NCBI RefSeq assembly: GCF_021172045.1
Contig: NZ_CP087164.1
Location: forward strand, 4,030,001 to 4,094,000
Origin: Capillimicrobium parvum
GTDB lineage: Bacteria; Actinomycetota; Thermoleophilia; Solirubrobacterales; Solirubrobacteraceae
Direction: 5' to 3'
DNA: 64,000 nt
Positions 29,604-37,824 of the stretch are shown here, piece after piece. A program made the translations under genes and the position numbers. The notes below the pieces were generated by a model that worked only from the letters and a program-made list of their open reading frames with translations, was not told where the DNA came from and ran no database searches. Position 1 is the stretch's first letter; each line of letters opens with the position of its first letter.

Positions 29604-30611
29604 TCAGGAGGCGATCGCGAGGATCGCGCGGATCGCGCTCGTGTCCTCCTCCGCGGCGCTGCCGCCACGGGACTCGAGCTCGAGGTCGGCGAGCCGCGCC
29701 ATCGCGCGGCGCAGCTTCGCGGCGTCCGCGCGGCGAGCGTCGGCGATGAACTGGTCGGCGGCCTTGGGCGGCATGCGCAGGGTGCGCTTGATGTCGGCCG
29801 GCGCCTCCCCCGCCTCGAGCCGGCAGGTGACGTCGAGCGCCTTGCGCATGCGGTCGGTCATCCAGAACAGCAGGCCCGGCAGCCGCTCGCCCTGGGCGCG
29901 CAGCTCGAGGTAGGCGAGCGTGGCGCCGGGGGCGTCGCCCCCGACGAGCCGGTCCGCGAGCGACCAGATCTTGCGCTCGGCGGAGTCGGCGGAGCGCTCA
30001 TCGATGAGCTCGGCGTCGACGTGCGCGCCCTCGCCGAGCTCGAGCGCGAGCGTCTCGAGCTCGCGCGTGAGCCGCGCCTGGCGCTCGCCGACCTGCGCGA
30101 CGAGCGCGCGGGCGGCGCCCTGGTCGAGCCGGAGGTCGAGCTTGCGGGCCTGCTCGGCGACCCACTTCGGCAGCTCCCAGGGCTTCACCGCGCTCTCGGC
30201 CGCGACGTCGCCGCCGGCGCGCTTGACCGCGTCGGCGAGCTTGGCCGGGGCCTTCGCGCGGCCCTCCTCGCGGGCGAAGAAGGCGACGGTCGTCTCGGGC
30301 GGGAGGTCGGCCATGATCGCACCGAGGTGCGCCTCGACCTCCTTGTCCTTCCAGCGCTCGACGCCGTCGACGATCACGACGCGCCGGCCCGTCGCGAACG
30401 TCATGGCGCTCAGCGCGAACGCGACGGCCTCCGGCGTCGCGGCATCGCCTTCGAGCACCTCGGCGCCGGACGCGCCCGCGTCGCGCTCTGCGAGCGCGCG
30501 GAGCTTCGCGCGGCGCTCGCCGATGCGGGCGTGGTCGTCGCCGTGGACGAGGTATGCGGGCTTGAGCGCGGCCACCGGTGTGGGGATGGTATGCCGCCGC
30601 GCGGGCGGCAC
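29604..30611 (-). CDS. holA: DNA polymerase III delta subunit
   Basis: Clamp-loader subunit that opens the beta clamp. The 335 aa (GTG at 30611; a second GTG 12 codons in, giving MAALKPAYLVHGDD, is equally plausible) show the HolA pattern: AYLVHGDDHARIGE, TFATGRRVVIVDGVERW, AFFAREEG, KPWELPKWVAEQARKLDL, LVAQVGERQARLTRELETL and the collar region DIKRTLRMPPKAADQF. It follows comEC by 12 bp on the same strand, the usual comEC-holA linkage, with rpsT as the next gene. Confidence 0.93.
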   Translation of the reverse strand: MPPARRHTIPTPVAALKPAYLVHGDDHARIGERRAKLRALAERDAGASGAEVLEGDAATPEAVAFALSAMTFATGRRVVIVDGVERWKDKEVEAHLGAIMADLPPETTVAFFAREEGRAKAPAKLADAVKRAGGDVAAESAVKPWELPKWVAEQARKLDLRLDQGAARALVAQVGERQARLTRELETLALELGEGAHVDAELIDERSADSAERKIWSLADRLVGGDAPGATLAYLELRAQGERLPGLLFWMTDRMRKALDVTCRLEAGEAPADIKRTLRMPPKAADQFIADARRADAAKLRRAMARLADLELESRGGSAAEEDTSAIRAILAIAS

Positions 30612-30623
30612 CGAGGCGCACCA

Positions 30624-32912
30624 TCACGATCCGCGCTGCGTGGAGACCCTGATCTCGCGGCCGGTCAGCGTGAGCCGGACGGTGCCGTCGCGGTCGGTGC
30701 GCAGGACGCGCGGGACGCGCGCCGCGCGCAGGGCGGCGAGGGTCTCGGCGGCCGGGTGGCCGTAGGAGTTGTCCGCGCCGACCTCGATCGCCGCGATCGA
30801 CGGCCGCACGCGCTCGAGCAGCGCGGGCAGGCCGGGATCGACGGATCCGTGATGGGCGACCTTGAGCACGTCGACGGGCGGCAGGTCCAGCGGCGCGGTG
30901 ACGGGCGACTCGGCGTCGGCGGTGAGCAGCAGGCTCGCCGGGCCGCGCCGGACGAGCAGGACGACCGCCCGGTCGTTGGGCGCCCCGCCGGGCGGCGGCG
31001 GCTCGGGCGGCGGCCACAGCACCCGCAGCTCCAGGGCTCCGACCCGCAGCCGCTGCCCCGAGACGGGCCGCAGCCGCTGCGCCCGGCTGCCATCGATCGC
31101 GCCCTCGATCTCGGCCTGCCCGCCGGCCGGGGCGGTGGCCGAGCCGTCGAGCACCGCGTCCACCGGCACGGCCCGCAGCACCCGCCCCGCGGCGCCGGCA
31201 TGGTCGGCCTCGCCGTGCGTGAGGACGAGCAGGTCGAGACGCCGCACCCCGGCGGCGCGCAGGCGTTCGACGATCGGGCCGTCGGGCGGCCCCGTGTCGA
31301 CGAGCACCGCGGCATCGCCGTCCTGCAGCAGGGTCGCGTCGCCCTGACCGATGTCGAGGAACGACACGGTCGGCTCGTTCGGCGGCGCGGGCGGGCCTGC
31401 CGCCGCGACGAGCGCGCCCGCCCCGACGACGAGCGGGACGGCCGCCCCCACGATGACGACCCGGACCCGGCGCGAGGCCGTCGCCGCCGCGATCAGCAGG
31501 TAGGCGCCGATCGCGGCCGGCGCGCCGAGCCGCAGCGGGACGCTGGCGTGCGGGAGGCGGTCCGCCGTCGTCGCCACCGCGTCGACGAAGCCGAGCGGCA
31601 GGGCGGCCACGTCGTTGACCGCCCCGGCCAGGGCGAGCCCGGGCGCCCCGAGCTGCGCGAGCGCGCCGGCCAGCGTCCCGAGCCACACGACGGGCGCGAC
31701 GGCCGGCATCGCGACGAGGTTCGCCGGCAGCGAGGCGAGGGACAGGCGCTCGAAATGCAGCGCGAGCAGCGGGGCCGTCCCGAGCGTGGCGGCGAGCGTC
31801 ATGGCGGCGCCGTCGGCGACGGGCGCGGGAAGGCGGCGCAGCATCGCGCCGCCGCGCAGGCGGGGGACGAGCACGGCGATCGCGACCACGGCGGCGAACG
31901 ACAGTTGCCAGCCCGGGTCTCCGGCGGCGCGCGGGTTCAGCGCGAGCGTGACCGCCGCCGCGAGCACGAGCGCGTAGGCCCGCGACGCCGGGCGGCCCGC
32001 GAGCCCGGCGACCAGCGCGGCGGCACCCATGACGCCGGCACGCTGGATCGACGGGCCGGCTCCGGCGAGCGGGACGTACAGGGCGACGAGCGCGAGCGCC
32101 GCGGCGAGCCGCAGGCGCAGCCCACCGCCGAGCACCATCACCACGGCGGCGGCGAGGACCGCGAGCAGCGCGACGTTCTGACCCGAGGCCGCGAGCACGT
32201 GGCTGAGCCCGCTCGCCCGGAACGCCTCACGGGTGTCCTCGTCGAGCGCGTCGTCCTGGCCGAGGACCATGCCCCGCGCGAGAGCGGCCTGCGGCGGTGC
32301 GAGCCCCGTGGACACGCCGTGCTCGGCGGTGCGCCGGATCGTGTCGACGGCGCCGGCCAGTCCGCCGCGGCGACGCCCGGTGAGCCGGACGGCGTCCGTC
32401 GCGAGCGCCGCGTGGGCCCCGCGGCGCGCCTCGTAGGCCTCCCAGGGCGCCAGCCGCTCGAGCCGCCCGCGCGCCTGGACCTCGGCGCCGATCGCGCCCC
32501 GCGGACCGCCGCGCCCGCGCAGCACGATCCGCTCACCGCGGCCGGGTCCGGCCACGATGCGTGCGGGGGCGCTCCAAGACCCGTACCGGCGGTCGCGGGG
32601 CGCTTCGAGCAGCGTCGCGCGCAGCGAGACCGAGCGGTCGAGCAGGGGCGTGAGCGCCGTGCGGTCGAGCGCGGCCAGGCGCCCGTGCGCGGCGAGGGCG
32701 CCCGCGAGCACGGCGGCGCCGAGCACGCCGGCGAACAGCGGGCGCCGCAGCGCCGGGCCGCCCGCGGCGGCCGCGAGTCCGGCGAGAACGAGCGCCACGA
32801 CCGGCGGACCGGTGGCCACGAGCATGCCCGCGACCAGGGCCCCGAGCACGAGCAGCTGCGTCTCCCTGCCCCAGGCCGCCAGTCCCTCCGCCACGCCGGT
32901 CCGTCCTCGCAC
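30624..32912 (-). CDS. comEC: ComEC/Rec2 DNA-uptake channel protein
   Basis: Inner-membrane channel through which single-stranded DNA enters during natural transformation. The 762 aa have N-terminal membrane helices, an OB-like soluble part, the competence domain with FRASGLSHVLAASGQNVALL, more helices, and a C-terminal metallo-beta-lactamase-like domain (SFLDIGQGDATLLQDG, LVLTHGEADHAGAAG, KVAHHGSVDPG) that may degrade the non-transported strand. The HGEADH motif keeps the metal ligands. The GTG start is 7 nt after TAGCGT. comEA is 1.5 kb upstream on the same strand, separated by a secreted phosphodiesterase. comG/pilus genes are not in the window. Confidence 0.94.
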   Translation of the reverse strand: MRGRTGVAEGLAAWGRETQLLVLGALVAGMLVATGPPVVALVLAGLAAAAGGPALRRPLFAGVLGAAVLAGALAAHGRLAALDRTALTPLLDRSVSLRATLLEAPRDRRYGSWSAPARIVAGPGRGERIVLRGRGGPRGAIGAEVQARGRLERLAPWEAYEARRGAHAALATDAVRLTGRRRGGLAGAVDTIRRTAEHGVSTGLAPPQAALARGMVLGQDDALDEDTREAFRASGLSHVLAASGQNVALLAVLAAAVVMVLGGGLRLRLAAALALVALYVPLAGAGPSIQRAGVMGAAALVAGLAGRPASRAYALVLAAAVTLALNPRAAGDPGWQLSFAAVVAIAVLVPRLRGGAMLRRLPAPVADGAAMTLAATLGTAPLLALHFERLSLASLPANLVAMPAVAPVVWLGTLAGALAQLGAPGLALAGAVNDVAALPLGFVDAVATTADRLPHASVPLRLGAPAAIGAYLLIAAATASRRVRVVIVGAAVPLVVGAGALVAAAGPPAPPNEPTVSFLDIGQGDATLLQDGDAAVLVDTGPPDGPIVERLRAAGVRRLDLLVLTHGEADHAGAAGRVLRAVPVDAVLDGSATAPAGGQAEIEGAIDGSRAQRLRPVSGQRLRVGALELRVLWPPPEPPPPGGAPNDRAVVLLVRRGPASLLLTADAESPVTAPLDLPPVDVLKVAHHGSVDPGLPALLERVRPSIAAIEVGADNSYGHPAAETLAALRAARVPRVLRTDRDGTVRLTLTGREIRVSTQRGS

Positions 32913-32919
32913 CGCCGCG

Positions 32920-32925
32920 ACGCTA
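32920..32925 (-). promoter_or_regulatory. Putative -10 element of comEC (leaderless)
   Basis: Minus-strand TAGCGT, then 7 nt (CGCGGCG), then the GTG of comEC. It supports the GTG at 32912 and a promoter separate from comEA. Confidence 0.45.
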
Positions 32926-33029
32926 TGCGCGGGCCCTGTCGCAGCGCAGCACGCGTCCGTGACGATTCTGCGCAGGCGGTCAGCCGGGACCGCGGAGGCT
33001 CATCGGGGCCGCGCCCTGTCGCAGCGTCG

Positions 33030-33140
33030 CGGTTGGCGAGTAGCGTCGCCTGGGGCGAAACAACTCCCCAGCCGCCGGCGGCGTGCCCGGCAGCGCGGTT
33101 GGCGAGTAGCGTCGCCTCGGGCGAAACAACTCGCCAACCG
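33030..33140. repeat. Two REP-like palindromic units
   Basis: Two 45-bp copies, 33030-33074 and 33096-33140, 66 bp apart. Copy 2 has perfect 12-bp arms CGGTTGGCGAGT / ACTCGCCAACCG; the 21-nt loop itself nests TCGCC-TCG-GGCGA. Copy 1 has the same left arm and loop, with two mismatches in the right arm. A third partial left arm (CGGTTGGCG) occurs near 33182. They sit between comEC and the phosphodiesterase gene in otherwise gene-free DNA (32926-33197). Confidence 0.75.
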
Positions 33141-33197
33141 CCGCCGGCCTGCGCGGCTGCGCGCACGCGCGACCGATGAGACGGTTGGCGGCGACGC

Positions 33198-34262
33198 TCA
33201 GCGCAGGCGCAGCTTGACGACCAGCCCCGCGTGATCGGAGGGCCAGAGGCCGTCGACCTTGTCGCCCACCTTGTTGCCGATGACCTGCCAGCGCAGCACG
33301 CGCATCTTCGGCCGCACGAGCACGTGGTCGATCCACTGGGTGAGCTTGGACTGCGCGTTGTCGAGCCGCTCGTCCTGGCAGCAGGTCGACACCCGCTTGC
33401 CGGTGTTCACGAAGCCCGCGCCGATCGCAGCGTTGTAGGCCTTCGCGTCCGCGCCGGCCTGCGCCGGGTCGGAGTTGAAGTCGCCCGCGAGGATCGTCGG
33501 GAGCTTGCGGTTCGAGGCGACCGTGTCGAGCATCTCCTGCAGCTGCGCGCCGGCGATGTCGCCCGAGTAGGCCTCCGCGTGCGGGTCCAGGAACAGGAAG
33601 CGCCTGCCGCCGACGCTCCCGACGAAGCCGGCGTAGCCGCGCTTGAGCACGACCTGCTGGTCGGGCAGCGGGACGGTGAGCTGGTTGGTGAAGATGCCGT
33701 TGCGATCGCTGATGACCTTCACGCGCGCCTTGCGTCCGGCCTTGACGAGCACGGCGTTGCCGAGGACGAGCCGGATGTCGTAGCCGTCGTCGGACGGGAC
33801 CTCGACGTCGAGCTCGTCCTGGCGCGAGACGACGCGGTAGTTCAGGCCGCGAGCGCGCAGCTCGCCCTGCAGGATCTGCAGCCAGTCGAACAGCGGCGTC
33901 GTCGCGTTGTTGACGCCGTCATGGACGCCGTCGGCCCCGCGGAAGTACCGCGCGACCTCCTGCAGGCCGATGACGTCCGGCTTCGTGCGCTTGATCTCGT
34001 CGGCGATCTCCTTGGCGCGCGCGGGGAAGTTCGTCGCGAGCACCGTGTCGTGCAGCGCCTTGGCGTTCGCCTGCTCGGTCGGCAGGTCCGGCGCGGACGC
34101 GAGCTTGATGATGTCGGCGCCCAGGTACAGGTTGCGCGACATGACCGTCAGGTTGCGCTTCGAGGCACCCTTCGCGGCGACCGCCGCCGGCGCGAACGCC
34201 AGGGCGACGAGCGCCGCGATGGCGACGGCGAGCGCCCGGCGATGACGAGACATCCATTGCAC
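33198..34262 (-). CDS. Secreted endonuclease/exonuclease/phosphatase-fold protein
   Basis: Exported metal-dependent phosphodiesterase of the DNase I-like fold; the substrate could be nucleic acid, a phospholipid or another phosphoester. The 354 aa carry a signal peptide (RHRRALAVAIAALVALAFAP, ending near AVAAKG) and the core motifs: MSRNLYLGAD, PDVIGLQEVARY (metal Glu), LDPHAE, LAGDFNSDP (Asp/Asn) and SDHAGLVVKL (catalytic His). Start: GTG at 34262 lies 5 nt after a GGAGGAGGAGGAAG site; the ATG three codons later is possible. Located between comEC and comEA, so it could trim external DNA for uptake; this is inference. Confidence 0.88.
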   Translation of the reverse strand: MQWMSRHRRALAVAIAALVALAFAPAAVAAKGASKRNLTVMSRNLYLGADIIKLASAPDLPTEQANAKALHDTVLATNFPARAKEIADEIKRTKPDVIGLQEVARYFRGADGVHDGVNNATTPLFDWLQILQGELRARGLNYRVVSRQDELDVEVPSDDGYDIRLVLGNAVLVKAGRKARVKVISDRNGIFTNQLTVPLPDQQVVLKRGYAGFVGSVGGRRFLFLDPHAEAYSGDIAGAQLQEMLDTVASNRKLPTILAGDFNSDPAQAGADAKAYNAAIGAGFVNTGKRVSTCCQDERLDNAQSKLTQWIDHVLVRPKMRVLRWQVIGNKVGDKVDGLWPSDHAGLVVKLRLR

Positions 34263-34293
34263 GACGACTTCCTCCTCCTCCGGTGAGGGGGCC

Positions 34294-34299
34294 ACGCTA
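34294..34299 (-). promoter_or_regulatory. Putative -10 element of the secreted phosphodiesterase gene
   Basis: Minus-strand TAGCGT. The predicted start leaves a leader of about 25 nt that contains the strong GGAGGAGGAGGAAG ribosome-binding site, so this gene is leadered, unlike many neighbours. Confidence 0.4.
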
Positions 34300-34391
34300 A
34301 CAGCACCGGCACGGCGCGGGGACGTGGGCGCGCACACGCCGCCGAGTATGCGGATCGTGGGCGCTCTCGATCCTCGCTGCGCGGCGGGCGC

Positions 34392-35021
34392 TCATCCGGT
34401 CACCTGGTCGCGCAGCGCCGCCAGCCGCGCCGGCCCGATGCCCGGCACGGCGTCGAGCTCGTCGACCGAGCCGAAGCCGCCGTGCTCCTGGCGGTACTGC
34501 AGGATCTTCGCCGCCGTGCCCGGGCCGATGCCCTCGAGCTGGTCGAGCTGCTCGGCCGTGGCGCTGTTGAGGTTGACGGGGGCGCCCGGTGGGCCGGCGG
34601 CGCCCGGTGGGCCGGCGGCGCCAGGGTCGCCCCCACCCGCCGCCGTCCCGGCCGGCGCCCGCGCGGGGACGAGCACCTGGCGACCGTCGGTGAGCCGCGC
34701 GGCGAGGTTTAGCGAGTCCAGATCCGCGCGGCGGCTGGCGCCGCCCGCCCGGCGCACCGCCGCGGCCACCCGCGAGCCGGGCGCCAGCCGGTACACCCCC
34801 GGCCGCCGCACCGAGCCGGCCACGTGGATCACGAGCCGGCCGCCCCCGCCCCCGGCGCCGCCGTCCACCTTCACCGACGACCCACCGCCGCCCCCGGCCC
34901 GCGCCGCCCCGCCGCTCGAACCGCGGCCGCCCGCGCCGCGCACCCACAGAGCCCCGAGCACCACGACGACGATCCCCACCGCGAGGTACCCGATGAGCTG
35001 GCTGCGCGGAAGGTCGGACAC
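34392..35021 (-). CDS. comEA: ComEA-like DNA receptor
   Basis: Membrane-anchored DNA-binding protein that hands incoming DNA to ComEC. The 209 aa have an N-terminal membrane anchor (LIGYLAVGIVVVVLGALWV, about residues 9-27), a Gly/Ser-rich flexible spacer, an SLBB domain (VIHVAGSVRRPGVYRLAPGS), a collagen-like GPPGA spacer, and the C-terminal double helix-hairpin-helix (NLNSATAEQLDQLEGIGPGT, ELDAVPGIGPARL). GTG at 35021 chosen (MSDLPRSQ); a GTG at 35060 is also open. Confidence 0.92.
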   Translation of the reverse strand: MSDLPRSQLIGYLAVGIVVVVLGALWVRGAGGRGSSGGAARAGGGGGSSVKVDGGAGGGGGRLVIHVAGSVRRPGVYRLAPGSRVAAAVRRAGGASRRADLDSLNLAARLTDGRQVLVPARAPAGTAAGGGDPGAAGPPGAAGPPGAPVNLNSATAEQLDQLEGIGPGTAAKILQYRQEHGGFGSVDELDAVPGIGPARLAALRDQVTG

Positions 35022-35123
35022 GCGCGTGACGGTACGGACGCCCGGGTCACGGCGCAGCACGAGGTCGTCACGAAAGCGTCACGGCAGGACGGCGACATCG
35101 CGGCAATCCGCCACACTCGCCCG

Positions 35124-35585
35124 ATGGCCCCCTACATCGCGATCTGCGGCCCCGGAGACGACGCTGCCGGTCCCGCGCTGCTCGCCGCGGCGCACGCGGC
35201 CGGGCGCACGCTCGCCCGAGCCGGGGCGATCGTCGTCACCGGCGGCCTCGGCGGCGCGATGGCCGCGGCCTGCCGGGGCGCCGCGCAGGAAGGCGGGACG
35301 ACGCTCGGCCTGCTCCCCGGCAGCGACCGCCGGGCGGCGAACGAGTGGGTGACCGTCGCCGTCGCGACCGGCATGGGCGAGCTGCGCAACGGCCTGGTCG
35401 TGCGCAGCGCCGACGCGGTCATCGCGATCCTCGGCGGCTGGGGCACGCTCTCGGAGGTGGCCCTGGCCGCCAAGCTCGGCCGGCCGGTGATCGGCATTGG
35501 CCCCTGGCAGCTCGACGGCATCGAGCTCGCGCCCGACGGCGAGCGGGCGGCCGCGCGGGCCCTCGAGCTGGCCGGGCGTGGCTGA
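35124..35585 (+). CDS. LOG-like Rossmann-fold protein (TIGR00725 family)
   Basis: Small nucleotide-binding protein related to the lysine-decarboxylase-like LOG family (cytokinin-activating phosphoribohydrolases), of unknown substrate. The 153 aa contain IAICGPGD, GAIVVTGGLGGAMAAACRGA, a LLPGSDRRAANEWVTVAVAT segment, and ILGGWGTLSEVALAAKLGRPVIG where true LOG enzymes have PGGxGTxxE; here the Gly-Gly-x-Gly-Thr core is kept. CACACT lies 6 nt before the ATG, a weak leaderless signal. The last 15 codons are part of a 52-bp tandem triplication. Confidence 0.85.
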   Translation: MAPYIAICGPGDDAAGPALLAAAHAAGRTLARAGAIVVTGGLGGAMAAACRGAAQEGGTTLGLLPGSDRRAANEWVTVAVATGMGELRNGLVVRSADAVIAILGGWGTLSEVALAAKLGRPVIGIGPWQLDGIELAPDGERAAARALELAGRG

Positions 35586-35694
35586 CAGCTGCGAGCGGGC
35601 CGCCGCGCGGGCCCTCGAGCCGGCCGGGCGTGGCTGACATCTGCGAGCGGGCCGCCGCGCGGGCCCTCGAGCTGGCCGGGCGTCGCTGACGCCC
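35539..35694. repeat. Triplicated 52-bp 3' end of the LOG-like gene
   Basis: Three head-to-tail 52-bp units start at 35539, 35591 and 35643. Each begins GCGAGCGGGC and includes CCCTCGAGC, GGCCGGGCG and a TGA. Units differ by only a few bases (for example CGAGCTGG versus CGAGCCGG). Unit 1 encodes the last residues and stop of the LOG-like protein; units 2 and 3 are downstream and untranslated in that frame, because 52 is not divisible by three. Confidence 0.85.
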
Positions 35695-35704
35695 CGCGCC
35701 GGCC

Positions 35705-36796
35705 CTACTTGCGCGCCTCGCGGTCCTCCCGCTCGAACCGCTCCGACGACGGCTGCTCCTGCTCCTGCTCCGGCGGGGCGCCCTCATCCTGCCGCTCCCG
35801 CGCCATCTCCAGCCGCGCCTCCCGCGAGATCTGCTCGGCCTCGGCCTCCTTGTCCTTCTTCGGCGTGTCGCGCAGCGGCAGCTGGATCTCCTCCTCCGCC
35901 GGCACGCCCGCCGACAGCTCGCGCCCGCGCTCGATCTCGCTGTTGAGCTGCTGGCCGAACAGGATCGCGATGTTGCTGATCCAGAGCCACACGAGCATCG
36001 AGATCGCTCCGCCCAGCGTCCCGTACGTCTTGTTGTACGAGCCGAAGTTGCGCACGTAGAAGAAGAACGCGACCGTCGCGACGATCCAGATGACCAGCGC
36101 CACGACGGCGCCGGGAGAGATCCACTGGAACTTCGGAAGCCGGGCGTTCGGCGCCATGTAGTACAGGACCGCGAGCATCAGGATGACGACTGCCGCCATG
36201 ATCGGCCACTTCGCGATCGAGTAGACGGTGACCGCCGCGGAGCCGAGTCCGACCTGGTCGCCGATCGCCTGGGCCAGCGGCCCGGAGACCACCAGCGCGA
36301 TCAGCACGAACGCCAGGAGCATGACCATGACCAGCGTCACGACGACCTGGAGCGGCCGCAGCTTCCAGAACGGCCGGCCCTCCGGGATCTCCCAGATCGC
36401 ATTCGACGCGCGCATGAACGCGCCGATGTAGCCCGACGCCGACCACAGCGCCGCGAGCAGGCCGACTCCGAGCAGCGCCCCCGCCCCGCCCTTGTTCTGG
36501 ACGATCCCGTTGATCGTCTTGCCGAAGGAGTTGACCGTGGACTGGTCGGCGCCCGCCGAACGCAGGATGTCGAGGATCGAGTTCGTTGTCTGCGGGTACT
36601 GGCCGACGAGCCCCACGAGGGCGACCAGCGCGAGGAGCGCCGGGAACAGGGCGAGCACCGAGTAGTACGTCAGCGCCGCGGCCCAGTCGGTGATGTTGTC
36701 CTCCTGGAACTCCTTGACGGTCCGCTTCAGGATGGCCATCCGGCCGGGGCCGGGGATGTCGGTCGGGCCGATGTCCTGCCTTGGCGCTCGCTCCAT
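35705..36796 (-). CDS. YihY/BrkB-family membrane protein
   Basis: Polytopic inner-membrane protein of 363 aa with the YihY pattern of about six helices: DWAAALTYYSVLALFPALLALVALVGLVG near the start, ALLGVGLLAALWSASGYI, LVMVMLLAFVLIALVVSG, MAAVVILMLAVLYYMAPNAR, SPGAVVALVIWIVATVAFFF and MLVWLWISNIAILFGQQLN. The family is often annotated as ribonuclease BN in error; its function is unknown. It carries a long, highly charged cytoplasmic tail of about 70 residues (EEEIQLPLRDTPKKDKEAEA...), which its neighbour lacks. The ATG has GGGAAG just upstream. Divergent from a paralogue. Confidence 0.9.
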   Translation of the reverse strand: MERAPRQDIGPTDIPGPGRMAILKRTVKEFQEDNITDWAAALTYYSVLALFPALLALVALVGLVGQYPQTTNSILDILRSAGADQSTVNSFGKTINGIVQNKGGAGALLGVGLLAALWSASGYIGAFMRASNAIWEIPEGRPFWKLRPLQVVVTLVMVMLLAFVLIALVVSGPLAQAIGDQVGLGSAAVTVYSIAKWPIMAAVVILMLAVLYYMAPNARLPKFQWISPGAVVALVIWIVATVAFFFYVRNFGSYNKTYGTLGGAISMLVWLWISNIAILFGQQLNSEIERGRELSAGVPAEEEIQLPLRDTPKKDKEAEAEQISREARLEMARERQDEGAPPEQEQEQPSSERFEREDREARK

Positions 36797-36844
36797 GGCT
36801 TCCCGTTCCCCAACATGCCGCCATCGCTAACCCGTGACGGCACG

Positions 36845-36850
36845 TAGCAT
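36845..36850 (+). promoter_or_regulatory. Possible -10 element of the rightward YihY gene
   Basis: TAGCAT, then 11 nt, then the ATG at 36862; a leader of about 4 nt is predicted. Confidence 0.35.
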
Positions 36851-36861
36851 CGCCGTCTGCG

Positions 36862-37824
36862 ATGGACCTCCTGGCCCCCGTGCGCGCGTTCGACCGCTTC
36901 CAGCAGCGCCACCCGCCGTTGGCCATCCCCCTCGCGGTCGTGCGCAAGTTCGCCGACGACGGCGCCGGCAGCCACTCCGCGCTCATCGCCTACTACGGGT
37001 TCGTCGCGATCTTCCCGCTGCTGCTGCTGTTCACGACGATCCTCGGCTTCGTCCTCCAGGGCAACCCCGACGCGCAGAAGGCGATCATCGACTCGGCCGT
37101 CTCCGAACTGCCGGTGATCGGCAACCAGGTCAAGTCCCAGACGCTGAGCGGCAGCGGCCTTGCGCTGGCCATCGGCATCGTCGGCACGCTGCTGTCGGGG
37201 CTCGGCGTGACGGTCACCGCCCAGAACGCGTTCAACACCGTCTACGCGATCCCGCACAAGCGCCGCCCGGACTTCTTCATGACGCGCGTGCGCGGGCTCG
37301 GGGTGCTCGTCGCGCTCGGGCTGCTGCAGATCGTGTCGACCGCGGTGTCCGGTCTGGCCGGCGGCGGGCTCGGCGGGCACTGGACGCTCATCGGCGGCCT
37401 CGTCCTGTCGCTCGCGGTCAACGGCCTGCTGTTCCTCACCGTCTTCCGGCTGCTGACGAACGCATCGGTCGGCTGGCGCGAGATCGTCCCGGGCATCGTG
37501 TCGGCGACGATCCTGTGGACGGCGCTCCAGGCGCTCGGCGGCGTCTACGTCGCCCATGTCGTGAAGGGCGCGAGCGAGACCTACGGCACCTTCGCCACCG
37601 TCATCGGCCTGATCGCGTGGCTGTACCTCGGCGCGCGCTTCGTCGTGCTGTCGGCCGAGCTCAACACCGTCCTCGCCCGGCGGCTCTGGCCGCGCAGCCT
37701 GCTCGCCCCGCCCGTGCTCGACGCCGACCATCGTGCCCTCGAGGCGCTCGCGCGCACCGAGGAGCGCAGCGACGAGCAGCACATCGAGGTCACCTTCCGC
37801 GACCCCGAGGAGCCGAGCTCCTAG
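36862..37824 (+). CDS. YihY/BrkB-family membrane protein (second copy)
   Basis: A second YihY-type membrane protein, 320 aa, sharing with the divergent copy the order of about six helices ([78 protein letters not shown]) but not its long C-terminal tail; overall identity looks low. Note the shared [10 protein letters not shown] / TYYSVLALFP motif at the first helix. Its TAG stop and the leuS TAG stop are the same palindrome (CTAG), so the two genes overlap tail to tail by 4 bp. Confidence 0.9.
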   Translation: MDLLAPVRAFDRFQQRHPPLAIPLAVVRKFADDGAGSHSALIAYYGFVAIFPLLLLFTTILGFVLQGNPDAQKAIIDSAVSELPVIGNQVKSQTLSGSGLALAIGIVGTLLSGLGVTVTAQNAFNTVYAIPHKRRPDFFMTRVRGLGVLVALGLLQIVSTAVSGLAGGGLGGHWTLIGGLVLSLAVNGLLFLTVFRLLTNASVGWREIVPGIVSATILWTALQALGGVYVAHVVKGASETYGTFATVIGLIAWLYLGARFVVLSAELNTVLARRLWPRSLLAPPVLDADHRALEALARTEERSDEQHIEVTFRDPEEPSS

